This document shows, one piece after another, positions 27,173 to 36,343 of a DNA stretch of 64,000 nt. The position numbers and the translations under genes were made by a program. How positions within the stretch are numbered: the first letter of the stretch is position 1; the number at the start of each line of letters is the position of its first letter. The notes beneath the pieces were generated by a model. That model was not told the DNA's origin and made no database searches. It was given only the letters and a program-made list of their open reading frames with translations. This stretch comes from Polyangium mundeleinium (GTDB lineage: Bacteria > Myxococcota_A > Polyangia > Polyangiales > Polyangiaceae): positions 11,254,501-11,318,500 of the forward strand of contig NZ_JAQNDO010000001.1 in the NCBI RefSeq assembly GCF_028369105.1. Direction: 5' to 3'.

Positions 27173-28294
27173 TCAGCCCTCCGCGTCCACGATTCGCAGG
27201 ACGAACCACACGAGCCCGAGCGCGGCAATGCCGAGGCTCAGGATCTTCACGCCTCGCTTCTCCAGCCATTTGCGCTTCTGCGCCACGACGAGCAGCGGGA
27301 GCACGAGGGCGAGCACCGCGAGCTGCCCGGCCTCGACGCCCAGGTTGAACGCGAGGAGCGCGCTCGGGATCTGCGGCCTGGGGAGCGTGATTTCGCCGAG
27401 CGCGCCCGCGAACCCGAAACCGTGCACGAGGCCAAACGGGAATGTGATGCGCCAGCGCTTCTCGGCGTCCTTCACGAGCTGGTTCTCGACACCGACGTAC
27501 GCGACGGAGAGCGCGATGATCGGCTCGACGATCCGCCCGCTCGGCGCCCAGATCCCGAGCACGGCGAGCCCGAGCGTGATCGAATGCGCCACCGTGAACG
27601 CCGTGACGACGAGGAGGAGCGCGCGCAGGCGACCGCCGACGAGCACGAGGCCGAAGAGGAAGACGAGGTGGTCGTAGCCGAACAGGATGTGCTCGATGCC
27701 CATCCGAAAAAAGCCGAAGAAGCCTTCGTTTTTCGCCTCGGCCTTCGGCGCCGCCGGGGCCTCGCCGCCACCGCCGGGCAAGCCCGCGATCCCGAGCTCG
27801 CGGTTCGCGCCGAAGAGCACGTGCTCTGTGGGCCCGGCGCCCGCGTCCGCGCGCGCGATGTGGCGGTGGCCGTAGGGGAGCTCGTCGAGCACGTCGAGGC
27901 GCACGCGCACGGCCCGGGGAGACGCGGGGCAGCGGTAGACGGCGCGCAGGGAAAACCCGTCCTCTTCCACGAGGAACGCGTCGTCGAGCATCCCCGGACA
28001 AGCCCCCTCGCCGGCGCGCACGGAGACGCGATCGACCACCGCGCGGCCGAGCGCCTCGCGGGCGTGCTGGATCTCCGTCGGTGAAATCGCGCCGTCGCCG
28101 TCCTCGTCCATGCTCCGGACGAGCGAGAGCACCTCGCGCCGTGCGAAGACGAACTCCGCGGTGATCGTCGCGCCATCGACCTTGTATTCGCCCCGGGACA
28201 ACCCCACCTGATGGGCCGAGGCGACCCGCGGCAGGAGCACGAGGAGCACGCCGAAGAGCGTGAGCAGCGCGGCGAACAGGGCGCGAGGCCGCAC
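27173..28294 (-). CDS. HupE/UreJ-like membrane protein with an EF-hand loop in its exported domain
   Basis: This 373-residue protein starts at a GTG, 3 bases after the TPR gene stop. A signal peptide ends near ASAHQ. A soluble extracytoplasmic domain (about 28-195) follows, with two Cys (GACPGM, YRCPAS). It contains a textbook 12-residue EF-hand loop at 63-74: Asp63, Asp65, Asp67, Gly68, Ile70 and Glu74, starting DEDGDGAIS. The C-terminal half has about six membrane helices with the HupE/UreJ-type signature: GIEHILFGYDHLVFLFG, VAHSITLGLAVLG, FPFGLVHGFGFAGAL. The His-rich helices suggest metal (nickel or cobalt) handling by analogy with HupE/UreJ. Confidence 0.82.
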   Translation of the reverse strand: MRPRALFAALLTLFGVLLVLLPRVASAHQVGLSRGEYKVDGATITAEFVFARREVLSLVRSMDEDGDGAISPTEIQHAREALGRAVVDRVSVRAGEGACPGMLDDAFLVEEDGFSLRAVYRCPASPRAVRVRLDVLDELPYGHRHIARADAGAGPTEHVLFGANRELGIAGLPGGGGEAPAAPKAEAKNEGFFGFFRMGIEHILFGYDHLVFLFGLVLVGGRLRALLLVVTAFTVAHSITLGLAVLGIWAPSGRIVEPIIALSVAYVGVENQLVKDAEKRWRITFPFGLVHGFGFAGALGEITLPRPQIPSALLAFNLGVEAGQLAVLALVLPLLVVAQKRKWLEKRGVKILSLGIAALGLVWFVLRIVDAEG

Positions 28295-28297
28295 GCG

Positions 28298-29671
28298 CTA
28301 GCCTCCCTCGCCGAGGAGCTTGTTCGCCTCGGCCACGGCGTTCGGCTCGAAGTGCGGGTTCATGGCGAGCGCCTCGCGGACGAGCTTCTCGCCCTCTTTT
28401 TTCTCACCCTGCGCGATGCGGATCGCGCCCGCGTGAAACAGCAGCACGGGCTCGCGCGTGCCGTGCGCGCGGGCCGCGTCGCTCTCCTTGCGCGCGGCGG
28501 CGAAATCGCCCTTTCGATAGAGCGCCCACGCGAGGACGTCGGTCGTGTGGATGCCTTTGCGCGCCTTCATCTCCTCGCGAATGAGCGCGAGCGCCTCGTC
28601 GGGATCCTTGTTCTTCGCCGCGAGGAACGCCGCGAGCGTGCGCTTGTCCGTCGCGCGGCCGATCGCCGCGACGCGTTGGTACGCCTCCTCCGCGCCCTTC
28701 TCGTCGCCCGCGGCCCTCCGCGCATCGCCGAGCAGCCACGCCGTCTCGCAGAGCGGGCTCTTCGCGAGCGCGCGCGCGGCGAGCTCGGCGGCGCGCTTCG
28801 CATCGCCCTTCGCGAGCGCCACGCGCGCCTTGCCCACGAGCGCAGGCGGATAGTCCGCGACGGCGCTGAGCGCGCGATCGAAGCCCTTGTCGGCGCCGTC
28901 GACGTCGCCCTCGTGCCAGAAGACTTTTGCCGCCTCCACGAGCACCCACGCGAACGGCTCGGGATCACGCGGGTCGCTCGCGTCCATCGCCGCGCGGTAG
29001 TTCTTCTTCGCGGCCGCGGGATCTCCTTGCAGCCAGCGCAAGAGGCCTGCGCGCCCGTACGCCGGCAGGCTCGGCTTGAGATCCATGAGCTGCTGCGCGC
29101 TCGAAAGCGCCTCGTCGAACGCGCCGAGCTCGAGCGCCGCGTCGGCCTTCGTGCCGAGCGCGAGCAGATCGTCCGCATCCTCGGCGAGGATCTGATCGGC
29201 GAGGTCCTTCGCCTCGACGAACGCGTGGCTCTCCAGCAGCACCGCCGCGCGCAGGTTCCGCGCCGGCCGGTTCTTCGGCTCGCGGCCGAGCACGAGATCC
29301 GCGACGGCCCCCGCGTTCAAGTAGTAGCCCGGATCCCCCTCGTACCGCGCCTTCCGGACCCACGCGCGCCCGAGCAGGATCCACGGATCGATCGGCTCGG
29401 GCGTCTTCTCGATGCGCCGCACGAGGATCTCGATCTCCTTGTCGACCGTGCTCGATCCGTTCGGTTTTTGCAGGGCGAGCGCGCGTGTCGTCCGCGTGGC
29501 TTCGTCCTGCGCGGGCGGCGACACGGACGCCGACGGAGCAGCGGCCGCCGACGCGATCGGCGCGGGTGGTGTTTCCTGCGCGGCCTTGTTGCAGGCCGGG
29601 ATCACGAGGACGAGCAGGGCGGCGAGGGCCCACCGGCTCGGGGTTCGGGAGATACGCTCGCTCGGGGGCAC
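28298..29671 (-). CDS. TPR-repeat lipoprotein
   Basis: This 457-residue protein starts at a GTG and has lipobox LVIPAC (Cys27). A disordered Ala/Pro spacer is followed by a helical array with TPR-type spacing: RALAKSPLCETAWLLGDARR, AEEAYQRVAAIG, KKEGEKLVREALAMNPHFEP. At least seven to eight TPR-like units are visible. TPR scaffolds bind partner proteins, so a lipidated one probably organises an envelope complex. It forms an operon with the HupE-like protein (3-base gap). The C-terminus ends ANKLLGEGG. Confidence 0.82.
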   Translation of the reverse strand: MPPSERISRTPSRWALAALLVLVIPACNKAAQETPPAPIASAAAAPSASVSPPAQDEATRTTRALALQKPNGSSTVDKEIEILVRRIEKTPEPIDPWILLGRAWVRKARYEGDPGYYLNAGAVADLVLGREPKNRPARNLRAAVLLESHAFVEAKDLADQILAEDADDLLALGTKADAALELGAFDEALSSAQQLMDLKPSLPAYGRAGLLRWLQGDPAAAKKNYRAAMDASDPRDPEPFAWVLVEAAKVFWHEGDVDGADKGFDRALSAVADYPPALVGKARVALAKGDAKRAAELAARALAKSPLCETAWLLGDARRAAGDEKGAEEAYQRVAAIGRATDKRTLAAFLAAKNKDPDEALALIREEMKARKGIHTTDVLAWALYRKGDFAAARKESDAARAHGTREPVLLFHAGAIRIAQGEKKEGEKLVREALAMNPHFEPNAVAEANKLLGEGG

Positions 29672-29776
29672 GATGGCTTCACGCGCTACGCGCGACGGGC
29701 CTCTCCGGCCCCGCGAAAACGTATCAAAAAAAGGCCTTGCTGTGCGGGGACCGTGTCTGCGATGCGATGACTACGC

Positions 29777-30739
29777 ATGAGGCCCGCTTTCCTTCTGCTC
29801 TTCGTTTTCGGCGTGTTCGGCGGCTGCACGTGCGGAAAAGACGCAGGGTCCGGGGCTGCGCCTTCGGCGAGCGCGCCCGCCTCCGCGGCGCCGAGCGCGA
29901 GCGCGCCCGCAGGGAACACGTCGGCGCCCGACGACGAGGTGCGGCCGGTGTATCCGAAGACCAACGATCCGCCCGATCCCCTCGCCGAGAAGCTCTGCGA
30001 CGCGCTGCACGGCGTGCCCACGAAACGCAGGGCGACCTGCTGCGGACACGCGCCCGGCTTCTCGCTCGCCGCCGAATGCACGCGCACGTTGAGCTACGCG
30101 CTGCGGGAGAAGGCTGTCACCGTGGACGCGGCCGGCGTCGATGCGTGCGTCAGCGCGATGGAGAAGGCGCACGATGGATGCGCATGGGTCGGGCCGACGG
30201 GCGCGCCGCTGCCCGCGGCGTGTGACGGCCTCGTGCGTGGCGTGCTCGCCGAGGACAAACCGTGCCGATCGTCACTCGAATGCAGCGACGGGCTCCGCTG
30301 CCTCGGCGTGGGACCGACGGACACGGGCACGTGTCGCAAGCCACTCCCGACGAGCTTTCCGTGCGGCGTCTCGGTCGACACGCTCGCGGCGCTCACGCGG
30401 CAGGATTCGTTCGAGGCGCGCCACCCCGAGTGCGGCGGCTACTGCGCGCAACGCCGCTGCCGGGAGATCGTGGCCGAGGGCTCTGCGTGCAAGCTCGATG
30501 TCGCGTGCGGCGCGGGCAAGATCTGCGACGAGGGCAAATGCCGCGCGGGCGCGCTCCCTGGCGAGGGACAAACCTGCAAGCTCACCTGCGCGGCCGGGCT
30601 CCGCTGCGAGAAAGGAACATGCGTCGGGCCGAAGGAGGAGGGCGCGGCGTGCGAGCGCGACGTCGAGTGCCGCGGCGGCTGCCTGCGCGGCGACGCAGGC
30701 AAAGGCGGCACGTGCGGGATGAAGTGCCGCATGTTGTGA
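29777..30739 (+). CDS. Cys-rich lipoprotein with EGF-like spaced cysteines
   Basis: This 320-residue protein has a signal peptide with lipobox FGGC (Cys17), a Ser/Ala/Pro-rich spacer, then a body with about 26 Cys residues. They are arranged as repeated short modules such as KPCRSSLECSDGLRCLG, SACKLDVACGAGKICDEGKC and AACERDVECRGGC. The modules look like the disulfide-rich mini-repeats common on myxobacterial surface proteins. It is exported and probably heavily disulfide-bonded. The function is unknown. The promoter should be in the 105-base gap shared with the divergent TPR gene. Confidence 0.8.
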   Translation: MRPAFLLLFVFGVFGGCTCGKDAGSGAAPSASAPASAAPSASAPAGNTSAPDDEVRPVYPKTNDPPDPLAEKLCDALHGVPTKRRATCCGHAPGFSLAAECTRTLSYALREKAVTVDAAGVDACVSAMEKAHDGCAWVGPTGAPLPAACDGLVRGVLAEDKPCRSSLECSDGLRCLGVGPTDTGTCRKPLPTSFPCGVSVDTLAALTRQDSFEARHPECGGYCAQRRCREIVAEGSACKLDVACGAGKICDEGKCRAGALPGEGQTCKLTCAAGLRCEKGTCVGPKEEGAACERDVECRGGCLRGDAGKGGTCGMKCRML

Positions 30740-30756
30740 CGAATGGGCGAGCTAGC

Positions 30757-31350
30757 TCAGCGCCACTGCAGCACGTCCGCTTCCATCTGCGGCGGCGGCG
30801 TCGCGGGCTTCGGCGGCGGCGCGGCCTGGCCCGTGTACGGATCCTTCCCGTCGAGTGGGCGCAAGAGCGAGAGCTGCACCTTGCCCCCGCGCACCGTGAC
30901 CTTCACCTGACCCGAATCAAGCAGCGCTTGCACCTTGCGCACCGCGGCCGCTCGCTCCTCGACCGAGCCTTGCTCCGCCGTGCGGCGCGCCGTCGCGACG
31001 TCGGCCTCGGCCGGCACCTCGTTCGCGTGAATCCGCGACACCATGCCCTCGACGCGCGCCAGCCGGGCGGACATCTCGGCGATCCGCCCGTCGCGCTCGT
31101 CGTCCCGGTCCCTGCGCGCGTCGCGGCCATAGCTCGCTTGCGCCATGGCCACCACCATGGCCATCTGCTGCGTGAATGCGGCTTGCCGCTCCTCCAGCAC
31201 GCGCATCTGCGCGTCCCGCGCGGCGGACTCCCGTCGCACGGCGTCGATCTCGGCGAGCGCCCGGTCCTCTCGCCCCGGATCGGCGCACCCGACCCCGAAG
31301 GCGCCGAGGCACGTGATCACGAAGCACCCTGTCACCCAGCGACTGGCCAT
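30757..31350 (-). CDS. lipoprotein with coiled-coil domain
   Basis: This 197-residue protein starts MASRWVTGCF and has lipobox FGVGC (Cys22). Residues about 28-110 are continuous heptad sequence (ALAEIDAVRRESAARDAQMR, MSARLARVEGMVSRIHAN), a predicted coiled coil. A Lys/Val-rich beta segment (VKVTVRGGKVQLSLLRPLDG) and a Pro-rich end follow. The layout resembles small periplasmic coiled-coil proteins of the YbgF N-terminal type, but I see no TPR part. The frame is open far upstream without coding character, which I ignore. Confidence 0.72.
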   Translation of the reverse strand: MASRWVTGCFVITCLGAFGVGCADPGREDRALAEIDAVRRESAARDAQMRVLEERQAAFTQQMAMVVAMAQASYGRDARRDRDDERDGRIAEMSARLARVEGMVSRIHANEVPAEADVATARRTAEQGSVEERAAAVRKVQALLDSGQVKVTVRGGKVQLSLLRPLDGKDPYTGQAAPPPKPATPPPQMEADVLQWR

Positions 31351-31431
31351 GCGCACCTCCACCAAGAACCATCGTATCCCGATCGTCCCGCAGGCGAAAT
31401 GTTCGCCTTCCGCGGACGCTGAGGCCCTCCG

Positions 31432-32235
31432 ATGAGCGGGAGCATGTCGGGCGGCCATTTCCTGGGTTTTTACGTCGCCGTGCTCGGGCTCGTGGCGCTC
31501 GTCGTCGCCCTCGCCCGCCCGCACATCGCGGCGCGCCTCGGGAGCCGCAGGATCCCCGTCGGCATCACCGCGACCCTGCTCCTCGTCGCGCTCGCCTTCT
31601 TCGGCAGCGGCAGCCGTCGGATCACCCTCCGCACGGCCGTCGGACCGAGCGGCGGCCTGCCTGCGCGCCTCTCCCAAGCGCACGTCGACGCGGCGCTCGC
31701 CCGCGCCACATCCCCCGCGTTCGTCGCGTACGTCGCGGCGCTCGGCGACCTCCCGCCGCTCGACCCCCCCGCTCGGCTCGGCCCGTGTTTGTCTGCCCGG
31801 CACGTCTCGGGCTTTGATCTTGCGAACGAGGGCCTTCGTATCTCGCCACCGCCCAAGGTCGGCGAGCCTTGGATCATCGTCTCGTACGACGACACCGAGA
31901 ATGCCGTGCGCGCGGCCTTCGACGGCGGCGAGGGCATGCGTCGCCTGCAGGTCGTGCAGCGCCTCGCGCTGGACGTATTGCCCGAGCTGATCGTGATCGA
32001 GGCAATCCGCGCGGCGCCCACGGATGCCGAAAAGATCGAAATCCTCCGCGGGCAAACCCTCACCGTGCCCCGCGCGGCCGAATTCTTGGCGCGCGCGCTC
32101 GACGAGATCGCGGCGAGCGCCTCGCCCGCGCTGAAAGACGTCCTCGCGTCGAAGCGCGCGTACGTGCAGAAATACGTCGACGACCCCACGATGCGGGGGT
32201 TGCCCCCGGGGACACGCCTCTCGCCGCCCCCCTGA
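31432..32235 (+). CDS. two-TM membrane protein, unknown
   Basis: This 267-residue protein has two N-terminal membrane helices (FYVAVLGLVALVVALA and VGITATLLLVALAFF) separated by a short basic loop. A soluble helical domain of about 200 residues follows (AHVDAALARATSPAFVAYVA, RLQVVQRLALDVLPELIVIE). A single Cys sits in LGPCLSARH. I recognise no family. It is followed within 6 bases by a strong hairpin that separates it from the convergent DUF4331 gene. Confidence 0.7.
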   Translation: MSGSMSGGHFLGFYVAVLGLVALVVALARPHIAARLGSRRIPVGITATLLLVALAFFGSGSRRITLRTAVGPSGGLPARLSQAHVDAALARATSPAFVAYVAALGDLPPLDPPARLGPCLSARHVSGFDLANEGLRISPPPKVGEPWIIVSYDDTENAVRAAFDGGEGMRRLQVVQRLALDVLPELIVIEAIRAAPTDAEKIEILRGQTLTVPRAAEFLARALDEIAASASPALKDVLASKRAYVQKYVDDPTMRGLPPGTRLSPPP

Positions 32236-32240
32236 AAAGC

Positions 32241-32268
32241 GGAAAGCCCCGCCGAGGCAGGGCTTTCC
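32241..32268. terminator. bidirectional terminator-like hairpin
   Basis: GGAAAGCCC (32241-32249) and GGGCTTTCC (32260-32268) form a perfect 9-bp stem with a 10-base loop, placed between two convergent genes. A-rich and T-containing flanks on the two sides fit a terminator used from both strands. Confidence 0.7.
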
Positions 32269-32299
32269 ATGGCAAACCGTCACGATCGAGGAGCGGCGA

Positions 32300-33706
32300 T
32301 CACTCGCCCTTTCCGCGCGTCGACCCCTCCCAGGGCGGCGCGAGGTACGGGAACGCGCTCTTGAACGTCGCGTCGTTCGTGTCCACGCCGTCGGGCACGT
32401 TCGCCGCGAGCTTGCAGAGCAGCAGGCTCAGCTCGACGTCGGTCACGTCCTCTTCCTTGTTCGTCCCCTTGTTGACCTTGCGGCCGTTCGGGAACGCCGA
32501 GGGAAGGCCGAGATCGACGCGCAGCACGTCGCCGATCGCCGTGATGTTGTGCCCGAACATGCCGTTCAGGCTGATGACGTCGATGACATCCGTGCGGTTG
32601 GTCTTGAGGGCCGCCGGCCCTCCCGGGCAGGCCGCGAGCGGGCCGCCGGCATTGTAAAAGCCCGCGAACTCGGCGTCGCGCACGATGACCGGGTTCAGGA
32701 TGTACGCGCCGAAGTTCGCCACGTCGTCCTTCGGGTGCGTCCGGTTGTACTTGTCCTTGTCCTGAATGCCGATCACCGCCTCGTTGATGAGCGGCAGGCC
32801 GAGGCGCGAGACCTGGACCCACGGGCCAAAGCCGTCCGCCGATTCCTTCTTGCGCAGAATGCGGGTCTTGCGGCGGCTCGCCGAGGCCCATACGCCGATC
32901 GTCTGGTTGTCGTTCGCCGTGCCGGGGACGACGGCCGTGCCGCCGTTCGCCACCGAGAGCGGGATTTCCAGGGCGATCGTGTGCACGTTGTAGCCCGACA
33001 CGTTGTCGTAGGGCGTGCCGCCGAGCACGGTCTCGAGGCCGGCGAGATCGAAGATCGCGCCGAGGTCCACGCCGAAGCCGTCGTCGCGCGGGCCCGCGAA
33101 AACGCGGCCCTCGCCGCCATTGAGGTTCCGCACGACGGACGTCCCGCTCTCGTCCACGAAGTACTGCTCGTACGTCTTGCCCGGCGGAATCTGATAGGCG
33201 AGCTCGTTCGTCCGCGGACCGACGTTCGGCGGGGCGACCGGCGCGTCGTTCACGACGACCGTCGGGTTTTTCCCGTCGACGAGCTTCGTCACCGAATACG
33301 TCTGCGTCGCGCCGGAGAGCTGGGAGAAGAACTCCTTGCCGCCGCCGACGGGGGCCGCCAGGTTCGCCGGATCGACATAGGGGTACGCCGTCGACTTGAA
33401 GCGGATCTGGTAGGTCAGCGCGTCATTGAGGCTGTTCGGGCCACGCGCGATGTGGATCTCGTAGAGCACGTCGTCCGAGAACTTGTGGAAGTTCGGGCCG
33501 GCCGCGGGCTCTTCGAGGGGGATGTAGTTCGCCAGGATCACGAGGTTCCCGCCCTCGACCCAGGCATACAGATCGGTGTTGTCGGCGCGAGGGTCCTCGC
33601 CGATGCCCGGCGCCTCGGCGTGGCTCGAAGCCATCGCCGTGCCCGCCGTCCCGAGAATCGTGAGTGCCGCGAGGGCAGCGCTCGTCCACGTCATTCGCTT
33701 CATCAT
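32300..33706 (-). CDS. DUF4331 family exported protein
   Basis: This 468-residue protein has a signal peptide (TWTSAALAALTILGTAGTAM, cut near AMASSHAEAP) followed directly by the DUF4331 signature SSHAEAPGI and DNTDLYAWV. Later family blocks include LTYQIRFKSTAYPY, YNVHTIALEIPLS and IGVWASASRRKTR. The family is widespread in bacteria, often beside secreted beta-propeller proteins, and has no proven activity. It follows the beta-propeller lipoprotein gene by 34 bases, probably in one transcript. Confidence 0.88.
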   Translation of the reverse strand: MMKRMTWTSAALAALTILGTAGTAMASSHAEAPGIGEDPRADNTDLYAWVEGGNLVILANYIPLEEPAAGPNFHKFSDDVLYEIHIARGPNSLNDALTYQIRFKSTAYPYVDPANLAAPVGGGKEFFSQLSGATQTYSVTKLVDGKNPTVVVNDAPVAPPNVGPRTNELAYQIPPGKTYEQYFVDESGTSVVRNLNGGEGRVFAGPRDDGFGVDLGAIFDLAGLETVLGGTPYDNVSGYNVHTIALEIPLSVANGGTAVVPGTANDNQTIGVWASASRRKTRILRKKESADGFGPWVQVSRLGLPLINEAVIGIQDKDKYNRTHPKDDVANFGAYILNPVIVRDAEFAGFYNAGGPLAACPGGPAALKTNRTDVIDVISLNGMFGHNITAIGDVLRVDLGLPSAFPNGRKVNKGTNKEEDVTDVELSLLLCKLAANVPDGVDTNDATFKSAFPYLAPPWEGSTRGKGE

Positions 33707-33740
33707 GATGAGGAAAACTCCTTGTTTCGCCCTCGGGCGC

Positions 33741-34817
33741 TCACGGGAACGTCACGCGAAACACGGTCCCGCCCTTGGCCGTGCTATCGACGAAAGCGAA
33801 CGTATTGCCGCCCTTTTTTGCGCGATGCAGACCCGCGGACTCGGTGAACGTGTCGATGTCCTTCGACAGGTATGTCGGCGCGTTCGTCGCGAGATCCACG
33901 GAGATCACGACGTCGGTCTGCTTTTCCGTGTCGAGCGCGGAGACGAGCAGGGTCTTGTCGCCGTTCATGAGCGCGACGCCGCAGGGATACCCCACGCGAA
34001 CCCCCGAAAGGATGGCCGTCGCCGTGCCATTCGGAGCGACGGCGAAGATGCTGCCGAGCCCGTCGCCCTGCACGGTATCGCAGGCGTACACCGTGCCTTC
34101 GACGGAAATGGCCACGCCGCTGGGATCCTGGAACGGATTGCCCTTGATGACGGTGGACACGCTGCCGCTTCCATCCGCGGCGAGCTTGAAAATGCCGGGC
34201 ACGCCCTGCGGATCGGTGCCGGCGAAATAGATCACGTCCTTGCCGCCCTCGTCGCGAATCTCGATGCCACGCGGCCGATAAGCGTCTGCCGCCGTGAGCC
34301 CGGTCAGCGCGCCGCCGTCATTGGCAATCGTGAAGATGCGGCCGCGATCCCCGACGGGATCCTCGGCGCCGACGTCGGCGAGGAAAAGCTTGCTGCCGTC
34401 GGTGCTCGTCGCGAGGTTGAGCGGCGCCACGAGCGGGGCGCCCGTGTGGAGCGCCGTCGGAGGCGCGGAGTTGTCGCCCTTCGCCTTGAAAAGCGCCGGC
34501 TCGCCGTTCGCGTCGAGCCCCGTGAAATACACGTCGTTGCCCGCCGGATCCGGGGTCGCGTCGAACGGGCGCTGGAACGACGCGTGATTCGAAGCGGTGG
34601 AGACGGCGAAATCGCCCGACCCGCCGCTGCCGCCGGTGCCACCCATGCCACCGGTGCCTCCCATGCCCCCCGTCCCGCCGCTTCCGGACGAGCTCGACGA
34701 TGTCGTCGTGTTTCCAGGCGGCGGTTCGTCGCTACAACCCTGCGCGGCGATGGCGACGAAAAGCAAGCCGGTCACGGCGATGGGGCGCAGGAGGCGGTGA
34801 TGCCTCGTTTCCCTCAT
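33741..34817 (-). CDS. beta-propeller-like lipoprotein with Gly-rich linker
   Basis: The start MRETRHHR (34817) is preceded by AAGGAGGA at good spacing, one of the strongest ribosome sites in the window. The 358-residue protein has lipobox IAAQGC (Cys28) and then a Ser/Gly linker with 18-bp repeats encoding GGTGGM. The body shows repeating blade-like strands (GNDVYFTGLDANGEPALFKA, GSVSTVIKGNPFQDPSGVAI, GLGSIFAVAPNGTATAILSG). The blades resemble NHL/SMP-30 propellers. It is the first gene of a pair with the DUF4331 protein. A surface ligand-binding or sensing role is inferred. Confidence 0.8.
   Translation of the reverse strand: MRETRHHRLLRPIAVTGLLFVAIAAQGCSDEPPPGNTTTSSSSSGSGGTGGMGGTGGMGGTGGSGGSGDFAVSTASNHASFQRPFDATPDPAGNDVYFTGLDANGEPALFKAKGDNSAPPTALHTGAPLVAPLNLATSTDGSKLFLADVGAEDPVGDRGRIFTIANDGGALTGLTAADAYRPRGIEIRDEGGKDVIYFAGTDPQGVPGIFKLAADGSGSVSTVIKGNPFQDPSGVAISVEGTVYACDTVQGDGLGSIFAVAPNGTATAILSGVRVGYPCGVALMNGDKTLLVSALDTEKQTDVVISVDLATNAPTYLSKDIDTFTESAGLHRAKKGGNTFAFVDSTAKGGTVFRVTFP
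34617..34690 (-). repeat. 18-bp repeats encoding a GGTGGM linker
   Basis: Three to four copies of an 18-bp unit encode GGTGGM/GGTGGS directly after a Ser run, joining the lipid anchor to the propeller. Copies differ at third positions, so the array is not freshly expanded. Confidence 0.7.
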
Positions 34818-35078
34818 GCTTCCTCCTTCAAATGGACCTCCCCACCCAGCCCCCGCGCTCGCAGCACGTGCCACGATCGATTAAGTGAGTGTCACGCGCT
34901 GCTGCGTGGAAGGTGCGTGGATCGACCCGCAATCCCCCTTTATCGGGGTTCGCGGGCTACGCCCGAGGAGTGGCCGCGGTTGCGCGGGTTCTGCGTGTTA
35001 TTCGTGAAATGGCGCGATCTCGTGACCGAGGTCGCGGGCATCGACCACGAACGACCCTCGATCTAGACTGCGCGCGCC
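34818..35078. promoter_or_regulatory. divergent gap upstream of kbl and the propeller operon
   Basis: This 261-base gap is the longest gene-free stretch. It contains a small hairpin CGGGC-TAC-GCCCG near 34955 and an AATCCCCC/CGGGGTT pair just before it. I could not assign promoter boxes, and I see no open frame with coding character. Confidence 0.35.
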
Positions 35079-36287
35079 ATGTTCGACGTCGCGAAGTCCA
35101 TCTACGCCCAAACCCTCAGCGAGATACGCTCGGCCGGCCTCTACAAGGACGAGCGCGTCATCACCACGCCGCAGGGCGCGAGCATCCGCACGAGCGGCGG
35201 CCCCTCGGGCGCCGCGCCGCGCGAGGTCCTGAACTTCTGCGCCAACAACTACCTCGGCCTCTCCTCGCACCCCGCGGTAATCGAGGCGGCCAAGCACGCC
35301 ATCGACACGCACGGCTTCGGCCTCTCCAGCGTCCGCTTCATCTGCGGCACGCAGGACCTGCACAAGCAGCTCGAAGGCACCATCAGCCGCTTCTTCGGCA
35401 CCGATGACACGATCCTCTACTCGTCGTGCTTCGACGCGAACGGCGGCCTCTTCGAGACGCTGCTCGGCGAGGAAGACGCGATCATCTCGGACGCGCTGAA
35501 CCACGCCTCGATCATCGACGGCATCCGCCTCTGCAAGGCCGAGCGCCACCGCTACGCGAACAGCGACATGGCCGCGCTCGAGGAGGCGCTGCGCAAGACG
35601 CAGGACAAACGCATCCGCATGATCGCGACCGACGGCGTCTTCTCGATGGACGGCTACCTCGCGAAGCTCGACGTGATCTGCGATCTCGCGGACAAGTACC
35701 GCGCGATGGTGATGGTCGACGACTCGCACGCGACGGGCTTCATCGGGCCGACGGGCCGCGGCACGCCCGAGGAGTGTGGCGTCCTGCACCGCATCGACGT
35801 GATGACCTCCACGCTCGGCAAGGCCCTCGGCGGCGCGAGCGGCGGCTTCACCACGGGCCGGCGCGAGATCATCGATCTGCTCCGCCAGCGCTCGCGCCCG
35901 TACCTGTTCTCGAACACCGTCGCGCCGCCGATCGCGGGCGCCTCGATCGCGGTCTTCGCGCTGCTCGAACGAGAGCCCGGGCTGCGCGAGCGGCTGATGT
36001 CGAACGCGCGCCGCTTCCGCGAGGGCATGACGGAGGCGGGCTTCACCATCAAGCCGGGCATCCACCCGATCGCGCCGATCATGCTGGGTGACGCGCGCCT
36101 CGCCACGGACATGGCCGCCGCGATGCTGGAGGAAGGGATTTACGTGATCGGCTTCTCGTACCCGGTGGTGCCGAAGGGCGAGGCCCGCATCCGCGTGCAG
36201 CTCAGCGCCGCGCACACGCCCGAGCACGTGGAGCAGGCGATCGAGGCGTTTGCCCGCGTGGGCAAGAAGCTCGGGGTCGTGGGCTGA
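35079..36287 (+). CDS. kbl: glycine C-acetyltransferase (2-amino-3-ketobutyrate CoA ligase)
   Basis: Kbl is a PLP enzyme that cleaves 2-amino-3-ketobutyrate with CoA to glycine and acetyl-CoA, the second step of threonine degradation. This 402-residue protein has the family blocks [40 protein letters not shown] and the Schiff-base Lys248 in [13 protein letters not shown]. Length and motifs match E. coli Kbl closely. Its partner tdh lies next to it but converges rather than sharing an operon. The C-terminus ends GKKLGVVG. Confidence 0.95.
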   Translation: MFDVAKSIYAQTLSEIRSAGLYKDERVITTPQGASIRTSGGPSGAAPREVLNFCANNYLGLSSHPAVIEAAKHAIDTHGFGLSSVRFICGTQDLHKQLEGTISRFFGTDDTILYSSCFDANGGLFETLLGEEDAIISDALNHASIIDGIRLCKAERHRYANSDMAALEEALRKTQDKRIRMIATDGVFSMDGYLAKLDVICDLADKYRAMVMVDDSHATGFIGPTGRGTPEECGVLHRIDVMTSTLGKALGGASGGFTTGRREIIDLLRQRSRPYLFSNTVAPPIAGASIAVFALLEREPGLRERLMSNARRFREGMTEAGFTIKPGIHPIAPIMLGDARLATDMAAAMLEEGIYVIGFSYPVVPKGEARIRVQLSAAHTPEHVEQAIEAFARVGKKLGVVG

Positions 36288-36304
36288 TCGCCCCTCACCC
36301 CCTG

Positions 36305-36331
36305 CCCCCTCTCCCCGCTGGGGAGAGGGGG
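36305..36331. terminator. 12-bp perfect hairpin between kbl and tdh
   Basis: CCCCCTCTCCCC (36305-36316) pairs perfectly with GGGGAGAGGGGG (36320-36331) around a 3-base loop. It lies between two convergent genes, 17 bases after kbl and 12 bases before the tdh stop. The sequence type (CCCCTCTCCCC/GGGGAGAGGGG) also recurs as an intergenic palindrome in many proteobacteria, so it may be a dispersed element serving as terminator. Confidence 0.65.
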
Positions 36332-36343
36332 TAAAGGGCCGCG

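Noticed and set aside
29771-30172. Reverse-strand open frames across the Cys-rich lipoprotein gene
   Set aside because: They are Arg/Ala-rich shadows of the plus-strand gene, which has a signal peptide and regular Cys spacing.
31351-32283. Upstream open extension of the coiled-coil lipoprotein frame
   Set aside because: A lipoprotein signal begins at 31350 and the extension is antisense to the two-TM protein gene.
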